Positions 5,640 through 13,825 are shown, counted from the stretch's first letter. The stretch: DNA of 16,803 nt from an uncultured Bacilli bacterium (GCA_947632415.1 CANRPB010000018.1:1-16803), one strand, 5' to 3'. Numbers and translations are program-made. Notes: generated by a model from the sequence alone, not told the origin.

Positions 5640-6842
5640 ATGTTAAAGAGAAGTTATTATTTAAATAAAATTAGAGATTTTTATTATGTAAATTCATTAA
5701 TAAAGATTTTGTGTGGATTAAGAAGAAGTGGTAAATCTGTAATATTGCAACAAATAATAGAAGAGATTAAAGAAAGTGGTGTTAAGAGTGATCACATAAT
5801 ATATATTAATTTTGAATCTCTTGATTATGTTAATATAACGAATGCAATAGAATTAAATAATTATATTAAGAGTTTAGTAAAAGATAAGGATACTTATTAT
5901 ATATTTCTGGATGAGGTTCAAAAAGTAAAAGATTTTGAAAAAGCTATTAATTCTTTAAGAATTACGAATCAATTTAGTATTTTTATTACTGGTTCAAATA
6001 GTAAAATGACGTTTTTAGAATTATCTACAGATTTATCAGGTAGATATGTTAGTTTTAGAATTAATCCTTTATCATTTAAGGAGGCTGTCCTAATAACTAA
6101 TACTAAACCTGAAAATTATTTTGATTTGTTATTAGATATCTTTGAATGGGGTACTTTGCCACAAAGGTTTATTTTTGAAAATGATGATTCAAAGGGAAAT
6201 TATATTAGAGATGTTTATGATTCTATCCTTCTTAAGGATGTTGTTGAAAGACTTGGAATATCGGATGTTACTTCGTTTAATAAAATACTTCAATATGTTT
6301 TAGAAACTGAAACAAGAGAATTTTCGGCAACAAATGTGTTAGATTATTTAGCTAAAAGTGGCAATAAAGTTGCTAATGATACATTGTATAAATATTTAGA
6401 GGCACTTTGTTCAACGTTTATTGTTAACAGAGTTTATAGATATGATGTAAATGGGAAGGCTGTTTTGAAATCATTAAATAAATTTTATGCTACAGATTTG
6501 GGTGTAAAAAAGATTAAAACTAATAGTAAAGAAATTAATTATTCACGGGCTTTTGAGAATTTAATATATAATGAATTAATAAAGAAGGGGTATGATGTTT
6601 ATATTGGAAAGACTAAAGATGGTGAGATAGATTTTATTGCTTCTAAGAATAAAAATGTTAAATATATTCAAGCTTGTTATGATTTGTCGAATGAAGAAAC
6701 TAGAATTAGAGAATTTGGTGCTTTTAATAATATAAGTGATAATTATCCTAAATATGTAGTTTCAACTAATAAAGAAGATTATTCTCAAAATGGAATTAAG
6801 CATCTTAATATTTTTGATTTTTTGATGGATGATCAATTTTAA
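5640..6842 (+). CDS. Solitary AAA-type ATPase with DUF4143 domain
   Basis: The gene encodes 400 residues. The N-terminal ATPase has Walker A GLRRSGKS (26-33), Walker B YIFLDE (87-92), the FITGSNS sensor strand (115-121) and the GRYVSFRINPLSFKEA block (134-149) typical of this family. A winged-helix-like middle (about 225-290) precedes the DUF4143 part with FENLIYNELIKKG and GEIDFIASK followed by YIQACYD, a pattern like the PD-(D/E)xK nuclease-like fold. Such standalone ATPases are common and often strain-specific; their role is unknown. RBS AGAGGTGGAG precedes ATG at 5640. It stands alone, with its own promoter and terminator, is bracketed by short repeats, and its codons are richer in A (AGA, ATA, TTA) than neighbouring plus-strand genes, which hints at acquisition. 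Confidence 0.9.
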   Translation: MLKRSYYLNKIRDFYYVNSLIKILCGLRRSGKSVILQQIIEEIKESGVKSDHIIYINFESLDYVNITNAIELNNYIKSLVKDKDTYYIFLDEVQKVKDFEKAINSLRITNQFSIFITGSNSKMTFLELSTDLSGRYVSFRINPLSFKEAVLITNTKPENYFDLLLDIFEWGTLPQRFIFENDDSKGNYIRDVYDSILLKDVVERLGISDVTSFNKILQYVLETETREFSATNVLDYLAKSGNKVANDTLYKYLEALCSTFIVNRVYRYDVNGKAVLKSLNKFYATDLGVKKIKTNSKEINYSRAFENLIYNELIKKGYDVYIGKTKDGEIDFIASKNKNVKYIQACYDLSNEETRIREFGAFNNISDNYPKYVVSTNKEDYSQNGIKHLNIFDFLMDDQF

Positions 6843-6878
6843 TATTTATGTGTTAAAAAGATTGGTTGTTTATAAAAA

Positions 6879-6899
6879 TTTTTTCAATTCAATAAAAAA
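6879..6899. repeat. Short direct repeat, copy 3 of 3
   Basis: TTTTTTCAATTCAATAAAAA resembles the two copies upstream of the ATPase gene, with one C missing. It lies directly before the terminator shared with murD2. Confidence 0.6.
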
Positions 6900-6920
6900 C
6901 TGATGTTATCTATCAGTTTT
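6896..6920. terminator. Bidirectional terminator between the ATPase gene and murD2
   Basis: AAAACTGAT (6896-6904) pairs perfectly with ATCAGTTTT (6912-6920) around a 7-base loop, with A and T runs on both sides. One arm overlaps the last codons of murD2. Confidence 0.75.
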
Positions 6921-8270
6921 ATATTTGTTTTTTATTGTATTTTTATAGTAGGTACCTTTTTCTTCAAAGTTTTTGAATTGGTTGTAACTTGATGCGGCTG
7001 GGGATAGTAGACATATGTGTTTTTTTTGGGTTTTTTGATCGGCAATGTCTATTGCTTCATCGATGGTTTTTACTAGGTAGATGTTTTTTTTGCTTTTTTT
7101 GTTTTTTAGGATATTACATATGGTGTGTCCTGTTTCTGGTAGGCCTATTAAGTTTGATATGTTTGATTTGTCTAGAAATTCGATAAATTCTTGGTAGTTG
7201 ATGTTTCTATCCATGCCTCCAAATATTAGTGTGTCGACTTTTTTTAGTCCGTTTATGCCGTTGATGGTGGCTTCTGGTATTGTGGCAATTGTGTCGTTAA
7301 AGTAGGTTATATCGTTGTATGTTCCTACTTTTTCTAGTCTGTGTTCTAATGGTTTAAATTTGTTGATGGTTATGGTTGCTTTTTTTATGTCTAGGTTTAG
7401 TAGTTTACATACTAGTAGTGTTACCATTATGTTTTTTAGGTTGTGATCACCGATTAGTTTTCTTTCTTGGTTGCCGTCGTATATTATTTCGTTGTTATAG
7501 TATATTTGGTTTTTTATGGTATATATGTCTGCTTTTTCGTCGACTTTGAAGTTATATAGTTTGGATTTTTGTCCACCTATTAGTTTTTTTAGGTATTGGT
7601 TTTGACCATCGTATATGGCTATGTCGTTTTTTTCTTGGTAGTTTATAATGTGCATTTTGTCGTTGTGGTATTTTTCTAGTGTTCCTGTGTGATCGAGATG
7701 GTCTTGGTATAAGTTTAGGATTATGCCTATGTGGGGACTTGTTTTGATGTATTCTAGTTGATGGCTTGACATTTCTATGACAAGGATTGATTGTTCATTA
7801 AATTGTTCGATATAGTCTAGAATGGGATTTCCTATGTTTCCTAGGAGAAAGACGTTTTTGTTTTGATCTTTGATGGTGTTATATATTAGTGATGAGGTGG
7901 TGCTTTTGCCTTTGGTTCCTGTTATGCCAATAATATTTTTTTTGTTTATTTCTAGGATTAGTTCTAGTTGTGATGTTATTTTGTTTATGAATGGTTTGGT
8001 GTCAATGTTTAGTAAAGCTATTCCTGGTGCTTTGATGATGATATCGTATTGTTCTAGGTTGTTTAGATAGGATTTTCCTGTTATTATGGTTAGGTTTTTA
8101 TCTGCTTTTAGTTCTTCGTTGTTTTTTAATATGTCGTTTTGGTCTAATATTGTTAGTTGTTGTTCTTTTAGGTATCTTCTTATAAAGTTGTATGTTGATT
8201 TTCCTTCTTTACCAAATCCTAGAATGGCAATGTTTTTGTTTTTTAGTTTTTTTATTATTTCGTTATGCAT
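6906..8270 (-). CDS. murD2: UDP-N-acetylmuramoyl-L-alanine--glutamate ligase, MurD2 type
   Basis: The gene encodes 454 residues, with an N-terminal Rossmann part (NIAILGFGKEGKS, 13-25), the Mur-ligase P-loop GTKGKST (118-124), EMSSHQLEY (166-174), QDHLDHTGT (189-197), GDHNLKN (274-280), EHRLE (309-313) and the C-terminal NDTIATIPEAT (325-335) and GGMDRN blocks. Ordinary MurD adds D-glutamate to UDP-MurNAc-L-Ala; MurD2 adds L-glutamate, which MurL then epimerises. The MurD2 call rests on the murL partner, which overlaps it by 8 bases (ATGCATAA), and on the NDTIAT(T/I)PEAT-type sequence in place of NDSKATN. An AAGGA inside the end of murL serves as ribosome binding site. It acts in the cytosol in peptidoglycan precursor synthesis. 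The ligase family is certain; substrate choice is inferred. Confidence 0.87.
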   Translation of the reverse strand: MHNEIIKKLKNKNIAILGFGKEGKSTYNFIRRYLKEQQLTILDQNDILKNNEELKADKNLTIITGKSYLNNLEQYDIIIKAPGIALLNIDTKPFINKITSQLELILEINKKNIIGITGTKGKSTTSSLIYNTIKDQNKNVFLLGNIGNPILDYIEQFNEQSILVIEMSSHQLEYIKTSPHIGIILNLYQDHLDHTGTLEKYHNDKMHIINYQEKNDIAIYDGQNQYLKKLIGGQKSKLYNFKVDEKADIYTIKNQIYYNNEIIYDGNQERKLIGDHNLKNIMVTLLVCKLLNLDIKKATITINKFKPLEHRLEKVGTYNDITYFNDTIATIPEATINGINGLKKVDTLIFGGMDRNINYQEFIEFLDKSNISNLIGLPETGHTICNILKNKKSKKNIYLVKTIDEAIDIADQKTQKKHICLLSPAASSYNQFKNFEEKGTYYKNTIKNKYKTDR

Positions 8271-9609
8271 TGTTTATCGCGTCCTTTACTATTTGTTCGA
8301 ATTGTGGCTCTAAGTTGTTGTTGTGATTGTATTTTGTTTTGAAGTTTTCTTCTAGATACATTGGGTAGTTGTCTTTATAGTATTGTAGTAGATAGGGAAG
8401 TTTATTTAGTTTTTGTATTAAAAGGCTTACTGCGTATCTTACTTCTTCATATGTTCCTACGCATTCAAATGGTTTTGTTTTTGAGTAGCCTAATAGTTCT
8501 ATGAATGTTGGTAGTAGGGTTTTGTCTTCGTATAAATCTTTGTTAAATATATTGATTAATTGTTCTTTATATAGGAATGGACTTAGTATAATGTAAACAA
8601 ATAGGCATTTTGGGCATTCGCAGCACCAATTCCAGTTGTTGTTTTTGCTTCCTAGGTTACAACTTCTGAATATATGGTGGTATTTGTTCATTTTTGAGAA
8701 TAGCATGCCGATTTGGAATTCGGTTAGTGGTCTTAGAAGACTAAAGTATTTAATGTTTATTTTGAAGTATTTTTTTGTATATTCATTGAAGTCGTTTTCA
8801 AATTCGAGGGTTTTTGAGTATTGATGATTAATGTTGGTGTTTAGAACTGTGCTTTCGTTAGCGCTATCTTCGTTGGATAGGATTATGTATTTTTGGTTTG
8901 ATAGATAGGCGCATAGGTATGATGTGAAGGCGACAATGGCGCTAAATGGTGTGTGTCCGTTTAGGTATCCTTGATTGTTTAGTTCAATTATTTTTTTGTC
9001 TAGGATACGGTTTATGGTTATGGTTTTTTGTTCGTAGCCGGCGCTTTTTGCGCATTCTATGTTGGCGCCTTTTGGGTTTATTATGAAGCAGGTATTGTTT
9101 TGTTTTTTTAGTAGTTCTAGGGTGACACAGGAGTCCTTTCCGCCGCCGACGGGAATTAGGTTTCCTGTACCATTGTATTTTTCTTTAATGTTTATTTTTT
9201 TCCCTTGTGTTGTTATGTTGAAGAGTTCAGATTGTTTTATGTTGATATTATTGCGGTATAGAAATTCTCCTAGGCCGTTATAGTATAGTTTTTTAAACCA
9301 GTTTATTTGGTTGTTATCGAGGTATCCTGCTTTGATTATTATATTTGGTGAGCATGTGCATTTGATGTAGCTTATGAGTTCTATTAAGCCAATGTTAAAG
9401 ACTAGGTTGTTTAAGAAGTTTTGATTGATATTGTTGTTTGTTAGATTGTTTTTGTTTATGATTATTTTGGGGGTAAATGTTGTTAGGTTTGGTATGTTAA
9501 AGAAGAATAGTAGTTCGTATGTATTTTCTTTTTCTATTATTTCATATTTTTCGTATATGAAGGTTGGGTATTTTTTTCTAAGGTTTAAAAATTTATTGTA
9601 ATTGTCCAT
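8263..9609 (-). CDS. murL: UDP-MurNAc-L-Ala-L-Glu epimerase MurL
   Basis: The gene encodes 448 residues. The core carries the ATP-pyrophosphatase-like loop PVGGGKDS (153-160), HTPFSAIVAF (219-228), SNEDSANEST (245-254), RPLTEFQIG (293-301) and a Cys-rich segment NWCCECPKC (327-335), all as in the MurL family. MurL uses ATP to convert the terminal L-Glu of UDP-MurNAc-L-Ala-L-Glu to D-Glu, so the cell can make peptidoglycan without free D-glutamate from MurI. The pairing with murD2 just downstream in one transcript is the expected arrangement. AGGAGG at 9617-9622 fixes the start. I infer that this pair is the D-Glu route here; whether murI also exists cannot be seen. Confidence 0.88.
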   Translation of the reverse strand: MDNYNKFLNLRKKYPTFIYEKYEIIEKENTYELLFFFNIPNLTTFTPKIIINKNNLTNNNINQNFLNNLVFNIGLIELISYIKCTCSPNIIIKAGYLDNNQINWFKKLYYNGLGEFLYRNNINIKQSELFNITTQGKKINIKEKYNGTGNLIPVGGGKDSCVTLELLKKQNNTCFIINPKGANIECAKSAGYEQKTITINRILDKKIIELNNQGYLNGHTPFSAIVAFTSYLCAYLSNQKYIILSNEDSANESTVLNTNINHQYSKTLEFENDFNEYTKKYFKINIKYFSLLRPLTEFQIGMLFSKMNKYHHIFRSCNLGSKNNNWNWCCECPKCLFVYIILSPFLYKEQLINIFNKDLYEDKTLLPTFIELLGYSKTKPFECVGTYEEVRYAVSLLIQKLNKLPYLLQYYKDNYPMYLEENFKTKYNHNNNLEPQFEQIVKDAINNA

Positions 9610-9629
9610 GATATTTCCTCCTATATATT

Positions 9630-9635
9630 ATTATA
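9630..9635 (-). promoter_or_regulatory. Candidate -10 box for murL-murD2
   Basis: A perfect TATAAT on the minus strand, with no convincing -35 box. Transcription would start about one base before the AGGAGG ribosome binding site, giving a leader of some 14 bases. Confidence 0.45.
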
Positions 9636-9714
9636 TATTAATGTTTTTAAAATAGAAATAGTGGTTTTTGAAAAAAAGTAATTTGTGTTGTTACTAGTAA
9701 ATTATTTTAAAATA

Positions 9715-9723
9715 TGTTAGAAT
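9715..9723 (+). promoter_or_regulatory. Extended -10 promoter for the lepA operon
   Basis: TGTTAGAAT gives an extended -10 (TG-n-TAGAAT). The -35 box is not clear. The leader to the lepA start would be about 31 bases. Confidence 0.45.
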
Positions 9724-9760
9724 ATTTTTTGTGTTATTTATTAAAGGAGGCGTGGTTGGT

Positions 9761-11560
9761 ATGAAGCAGGAAAATATTAGAAATTTTTCTATCATTGCGC
9801 ATATTGATCATGGAAAGAGTACGCTTGCTGATAGAATATTGGAGATTACTGGTGCGGTTAGTGAACGTGAGTGTCATGATCAGTTACTTGATAATATGGA
9901 TATTGAGAGGGAACGTGGTATTACTATAAAGTTGAATGCGGTTTGTCTTAATTATAATTATTGTGGTGAGGATTATTATTTACATTTAATTGATACTCCT
10001 GGACATGTGGATTTTACGTATGAGGTTTCTAGAAGTTTGGCTGCTTGTGAGGGGGCGATTTTGGTTGTTGATGCTGCACAAGGAATTGAGGCTCAGACGC
10101 TTGCTAATATGTATTTGGCACTTGATAATAATCTGACAATTATTCCTGTTATTAATAAGATTGATTTACCTAATGCTGATGTTTGTAAGGTTAAGAGGGA
10201 ACTTATTGATGTTTTGGGGTTTCGTGATGATGAGATTATTTTAACGAGTGCGAAAAATGGGATTGGAATTAAGGAGTTGGTTGAGGAGATTATTGTTAAG
10301 ATTCCTTCTCCAAGTGGTTCTAGGAGTGCTCGTACTCAGGCGTTAATTTTTGACAGTTATTTTGATTCTTATCGTGGTATTGTTGTTTCTATTAGGGTTG
10401 TTAATGGTAGTATTAAGGTTGGTGATAGGATCAAGATGATGGCTACTAATGCTTGTTATGATGTTACGTCTTTGAGTATTTGTACACCTAAGGAGAGGAG
10501 TGTTTCTGTACTTAGTGCTGGTGAGGTTGGTGTTTTGTGCGCTAGTATTAAGAGTATTAGTGATGTTAAAGTTGGTGATACTATTACTTTGGTTGGTAGT
10601 GAGGCTAGTTCTCCTTTACATGGTTATAAGCCGATGAAACCAATGGTTTTTTGTGGTATTTATCCGGTTGTTTCGAGTCGTTTTTCTGATTTAAGGGAGG
10701 CTTTGGAAAAGCTTAAGTTGAATGATGCGGCTTTGGAGTTTGAGCCGGAGACTAGTCAGGCTTTAGGTTTTGGTTTTCGATGTGGTTTTTTGGGTTTGTT
10801 GCATTTGGAGATTATTGAGGAGCGTATTGAGAGGGAGTTTAATATTGATTTGATTGCTACTTCGCCTTCGGTTGTTTATGATGTTTTGCTCACTGATGGT
10901 AGTCATGTTTTGGTTGATAGTCCTGCTAAGATGCCTGAGAGGGTGAGAATAAAGGAGGTTTTTGAGCCTTATATTAGAACGAATATTTTTGTGCCTAGTG
11001 AGTATATTGGTGCGATTATGGAGTTGTGTCAGGATAAAAGGGGAATTTATGTTTCGATGGAGTATTTGGATGCTAAGAGGGTTAATATTCATTATGAAAT
11101 TCCTTTGTCGGAGATTGTTTATGATTTTTTTGATAGGCTTAAGAGTGCGACTAAGGGTTATGCGTCGTTTGATTATGATCTGATTGGTTATAAGAGTAGT
11201 GATTTGGTTAAAATGGATATTTTGCTTAATGGTTCGATTGTTGATGCTTTAAGTGTTATTGTTCATAGGGATTTTGCTTATAAGCGTGGTAAAGCGATAG
11301 TTCTTAATTTACAGAAGCTTATTCCTCGTCAACAGTTTGAGGTGCCAATTCAGGCTTGTATTGGTAATAAGGCTATTGCTAGGGCTGATATTAAGGCGGT
11401 TAGAAAAGATGTGCTTGCGAAGTGTTATGGTGGTGATGTTTCAAGGAAGAGAAAGTTGCTTGAAAAACAAAAGGAAGGAAAGAAAAGGATGAAGATGGTT
11501 GGTAATGTGGAGATACCACAGGAGGCTTTTTTGGCTGTTCTTTCGATGGAGGAGAATTAA
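9761..11560 (+). CDS. lepA: Elongation factor 4 (LepA)
   Basis: The gene encodes 599 residues, the usual LepA length. It is a ribosome-bound translational GTPase that can back-translocate ribosomes. G motifs are in place: AHIDHGKST (13-21), RGITIK (52-57), DTPGHVDF (78-85), NKID (132-135) and SAK (163-165). The LepA-specific C-terminal domain (RKDVLAKCYGGD, RKRKLLEKQKEGKKRMK) is intact. I start it at ATG 9761, which gives the normal MKQENIRNFSII beginning and sits ten bases after AAAGGAGG (9743-9750). A GTG ten codons upstream precedes the ribosome binding site and is unlikely. It heads a three-gene operon, with the HTH gene starting two bases after its stop. Confidence 0.97.
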   Translation: MKQENIRNFSIIAHIDHGKSTLADRILEITGAVSERECHDQLLDNMDIERERGITIKLNAVCLNYNYCGEDYYLHLIDTPGHVDFTYEVSRSLAACEGAILVVDAAQGIEAQTLANMYLALDNNLTIIPVINKIDLPNADVCKVKRELIDVLGFRDDEIILTSAKNGIGIKELVEEIIVKIPSPSGSRSARTQALIFDSYFDSYRGIVVSIRVVNGSIKVGDRIKMMATNACYDVTSLSICTPKERSVSVLSAGEVGVLCASIKSISDVKVGDTITLVGSEASSPLHGYKPMKPMVFCGIYPVVSSRFSDLREALEKLKLNDAALEFEPETSQALGFGFRCGFLGLLHLEIIEERIEREFNIDLIATSPSVVYDVLLTDGSHVLVDSPAKMPERVRIKEVFEPYIRTNIFVPSEYIGAIMELCQDKRGIYVSMEYLDAKRVNIHYEIPLSEIVYDFFDRLKSATKGYASFDYDLIGYKSSDLVKMDILLNGSIVDALSVIVHRDFAYKRGKAIVLNLQKLIPRQQFEVPIQACIGNKAIARADIKAVRKDVLAKCYGGDVSRKRKLLEKQKEGKKRMKMVGNVEIPQEAFLAVLSMEEN

Positions 11561-11561
11561 T

Positions 11562-11855
11562 ATGGGATATATGGATAGGGAACAATCTTTAAAAAAGTTG
11601 GAGAATCAAAAAAGGGTGCTTGAGTATTTTGATGCCCATGGTGGGACTATTGCTTCTATAGCGCAGGCTTTGGGTCTTTCTAGGTCTTCTGTTCAGAGAT
11701 ATTTGAGTGATGTTGATAGTGTTTCTGATCTTAAGTTGATTAAGGAGTATTTGCAGGCTAATAAGGATGATGGCAGAAGTCGTGGTGGGCGTAATTCTGG
11801 TTTTAGTAAGGATAAGTCTGGTAGGTTTACTGGTAGTGCAAAGAAGGGTAAGTAG
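11562..11855 (+). CDS. Small helix-turn-helix protein, SpoIIID-like layout
   Basis: The gene encodes 97 residues. A helix-turn-helix is visible at about 29-48 (GTIASIAQALGLSRSSVQRY), preceded by an amphipathic helix and followed by a second helical part (55-68) and a basic Gly/Ser/Arg-rich tail (71-97). The order of helix, HTH, helix and a RGG-containing basic tail recalls the sporulation regulator SpoIIID, but similarity is loose and I do not assign that name. It probably binds DNA. Its ATG is one base after the lepA stop, with GGAGGA inside the lepA end (11548-11553), and the next gene begins four bases after it, so it is cotranscribed with both. A longer upstream start at 11499 would overlap lepA and lacks reason. 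Confidence 0.75.
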   Translation: MGYMDREQSLKKLENQKRVLEYFDAHGGTIASIAQALGLSRSSVQRYLSDVDSVSDLKLIKEYLQANKDDGRSRGGRNSGFSKDKSGRFTGSAKKGK

Positions 11856-11859
11856 TTTT

Positions 11860-12897
11860 ATGAGGTTTGATGATAAAGAGTTGTCTTGTTTGGTTTTTAG
11901 TTCTTATATGAATTCTAATAGTTTAAAGGAATATTCTAGTGTAATAAAGCAATTATCTAATAAATATAATTTGACTTGTAGTTATTTAAGGAGTTTTAGG
12001 GAAGTTTATTTGAATAATTATGCGTCTGATGATGAGAAAAAGAGTTTTTTTGTTAAGAGAAGGATGATGAATTTTAAACCTAGGTATTTGGATTTTTGTG
12101 ATCGTTTATTTGATTTGCCTATTGAAAGTAGGTTTGATTATTTGGAGTCTAATAATGTTTCTTTTGCGGATTTGAAGTTGTTTTTTTCTAGGTATAAAAA
12201 ACATGGTGGTAAGTATTCTTCTGATGTTGATGCTTTTTTGATTGATTATAAACAGTTTATTGATAGTAAAGCGCTTAATTTGAAGTTTAAGAGGTTTTCT
12301 TTGGCATGTGATTATTATGATAATTTAATTAAGTTAGGGTTTTATGGTATTGCTCCTTATGTTAGGTTTATTTGTAGTCCTGGTGATTATAATAGTGAGT
12401 TGTATCGCGCTATTAAATTAAAGGATTGTATAGTTAAGTCTGATGAGGAGCTTTGGTATTATTATGCTGGTATGATGGAGGATAATAGAAGGAAGTCTTT
12501 TATTATTATGAAGGATAGAATTGATGAGCTTAATTTTAGATTAGTGACTGACGATTGTTTTGATATTATTGATTATTATATGTTGATTGGTATGTCTTTT
12601 GATGAGTATAGAAGTCTTTGTCGTGGTTTTATTAGTGTTAAACAAATGGCTGTTTTTAATATTTTTGTTGATAAGTTTTCTAGTTTTTGTAAGGATATAG
12701 ATTGTGAAAGAATTACTTTGGGTAGTAATTATGAGATAGATGGTCGAGTTATTACTGATGATGAGAAGTTGTTGGTTTTTGAGTTTTTGCACAGAAATGA
12801 TATTCCTCTTGTATATTTTTATGTGGCTTTGAAGAAGTTTGTTTCTGGTGGTTTGGACGTTTATTTATATGATGGTGAGAAGGTTTTGAAGAATTGA
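11860..12897 (+). CDS. Hypothetical helical-repeat protein
   Basis: The gene encodes 345 residues and I do not recognise a family. It is soluble, charged and predicted all-helical. I see a loosely repeated two-helix unit, with a turn of the form N-(V/I/M)-S/P-(F/L) followed by a helix, around residues 28-51, 92-112, 155-171, 236-257 and 305-327 (for example SNNVSFADLKLFFSRY, IGMSFDEYRSLCRGF, NDIPLVYFYVALKKF). These look like serial helix-turn-helix modules, which suggests nucleic-acid or protein binding. ATG at 11860 follows the HTH gene by four bases, with GAAGGG as a modest ribosome binding site. The open frame reaches upstream to 11767, but that part only shadows the HTH gene. It is the last gene of the lepA operon. 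Confidence 0.75.
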   Translation: MRFDDKELSCLVFSSYMNSNSLKEYSSVIKQLSNKYNLTCSYLRSFREVYLNNYASDDEKKSFFVKRRMMNFKPRYLDFCDRLFDLPIESRFDYLESNNVSFADLKLFFSRYKKHGGKYSSDVDAFLIDYKQFIDSKALNLKFKRFSLACDYYDNLIKLGFYGIAPYVRFICSPGDYNSELYRAIKLKDCIVKSDEELWYYYAGMMEDNRRKSFIIMKDRIDELNFRLVTDDCFDIIDYYMLIGMSFDEYRSLCRGFISVKQMAVFNIFVDKFSSFCKDIDCERITLGSNYEIDGRVITDDEKLLVFEFLHRNDIPLVYFYVALKKFVSGGLDVYLYDGEKVLKN

Positions 12898-12930
12898 TTG
12901 GTGTTATGTTTTCTTTTGATTTGGTTTAAA

Positions 12931-12979
12931 AAAACTACTGAATTGTTTACAGTATTTTTGTAAATTTTTCAGTAGTTTT
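12931..12979. terminator. Bidirectional terminator between the helical-repeat gene and fic
   Basis: AAAACTACTGAA (12931-12942) and TTCAGTAGTTTT (12968-12979) pair perfectly over 12 bp. An inner TTTAC/GTAAA stem (12946-12950, 12960-12964) extends it. The right arm overlaps the fic stop codon. Confidence 0.8.
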
Positions 12980-13745
12980 ATATTATTTTTTTGATTTTCT
13001 TTTGTATTATTGGTTCTTTTGGTGTTAATGCTTTCATGAATTCTGGCGCTAAAAACAAGGATGTCATTCCATATCCGCCGGTTAGACATAGTGCTAAGAT
13101 GTCGTCATTTATGTTTTCGTATTCGATGTTGAAGCTTCCAAATTCGAAGTTTAGTGATTCGATAAGTTGTCTTATGAATTCTCTAATGGTTCTACCGTTT
13201 CCTTCTCTGAAGGGATGGATGTATATTAGTTGGTAGAATAGTGTTGCGATGTAGTTGGATAGTTCAAATTTATTGTTGATATTTTTAATGGTTTCGTTTA
13301 TTTTTGATAGTATGATATTTAAGTATTCTTTTATGTGTTCTGGTTGACAGAAGTCTGTGTTGTTTTTGCTCATTCCTACTGTTCTAATTTCTCCTGCCCA
13401 TGGGTAAATGTCGCTGAAAAGATATTTGTGTATTTGTAGAAGATGGTTGTAGTCAAAGCTTCCTTCTATGGGTTTATTGTAAAGTTCTACTAGTCTTTTA
13501 GCGCTTTTTTGTCTTTCTTGTTTTTCTAGTTCTGCTTTTTCTTTAATACCGGGAATGTTATCTAATGTGTTTGTTCCTTTAATAAAGTAGTCTTCCCATT
13601 CTGTATATTTTTTTTGTTTTGTATTTGTATATTTCATTGTTTTGATTTCTCCTTTTAATATTTTTTCTATTTCATCACTATTAAAGTATATGTTTTCTAG
13701 TGCATATGTTTTAATTATATATTTTTTTAAATGTTCTTTATCCAT
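12978..13745 (-). CDS. Fic-domain protein with fused N-terminal inhibitory helix
   Basis: The gene encodes 255 residues. The Fic core holds the full catalytic motif HPFREGNGRTIR (177-188, catalytic His177) and the flap region around residues 120-135, following DIYPWAGEIR (112-121), so it should transfer AMP (or another nucleotide moiety) to a target protein. Near the N terminus TYALEN (13-18) fits the (S/T)xxxE(G/N) inhibitory motif, and the following SDEIEKILKGEI resembles VbhA-type antitoxin domains. This looks like a self-inhibited enzyme, with Glu17 blocking the ATP site. I choose ATG at 13743-13745, preceded by AGAGGT at 13750-13755; a TTG nine codons upstream lacks a ribosome binding site. 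It is a single-gene unit between convergent and divergent neighbours, so there is no separate antitoxin gene. The target is unknown. Confidence 0.9.
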   Translation of the reverse strand: MDKEHLKKYIIKTYALENIYFNSDEIEKILKGEIKTMKYTNTKQKKYTEWEDYFIKGTNTLDNIPGIKEKAELEKQERQKSAKRLVELYNKPIEGSFDYNHLLQIHKYLFSDIYPWAGEIRTVGMSKNNTDFCQPEHIKEYLNIILSKINETIKNINNKFELSNYIATLFYQLIYIHPFREGNGRTIREFIRQLIESLNFEFGSFNIEYENINDDILALCLTGGYGMTSLFLAPEFMKALTPKEPIIQKKIKKII

Positions 13746-13780
13746 AAATACCTCTTTATAAATTTGCGTCAACGTTTATG

Positions 13781-13807
13781 ATTATAACATATTTTTTGTA
13801 ATTTCAA
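13781..13807 (-). promoter_or_regulatory. Promoter of the fic gene
   Basis: On the minus strand, TTGAAA (13802-13807), 15 bases, then TATAAT (13781-13786), which also forms an extended TG-n-TATAAT. It runs back to back with the hemW promoter. Confidence 0.55.
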
Positions 13808-13825
13808 ACATTTTTTTCTTAAAAG

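Noticed and set aside
9731..9760. GTG start ten codons upstream for LepA
   Set aside because: It lies before the AAAGGAGG site, and the family begins at the MKQENIRNF methionine.
11767..11859. Longer start for the 345-residue protein
   Set aside because: The extra residues only read the HTH gene in another frame; ATG 11860 has the expected spacing.
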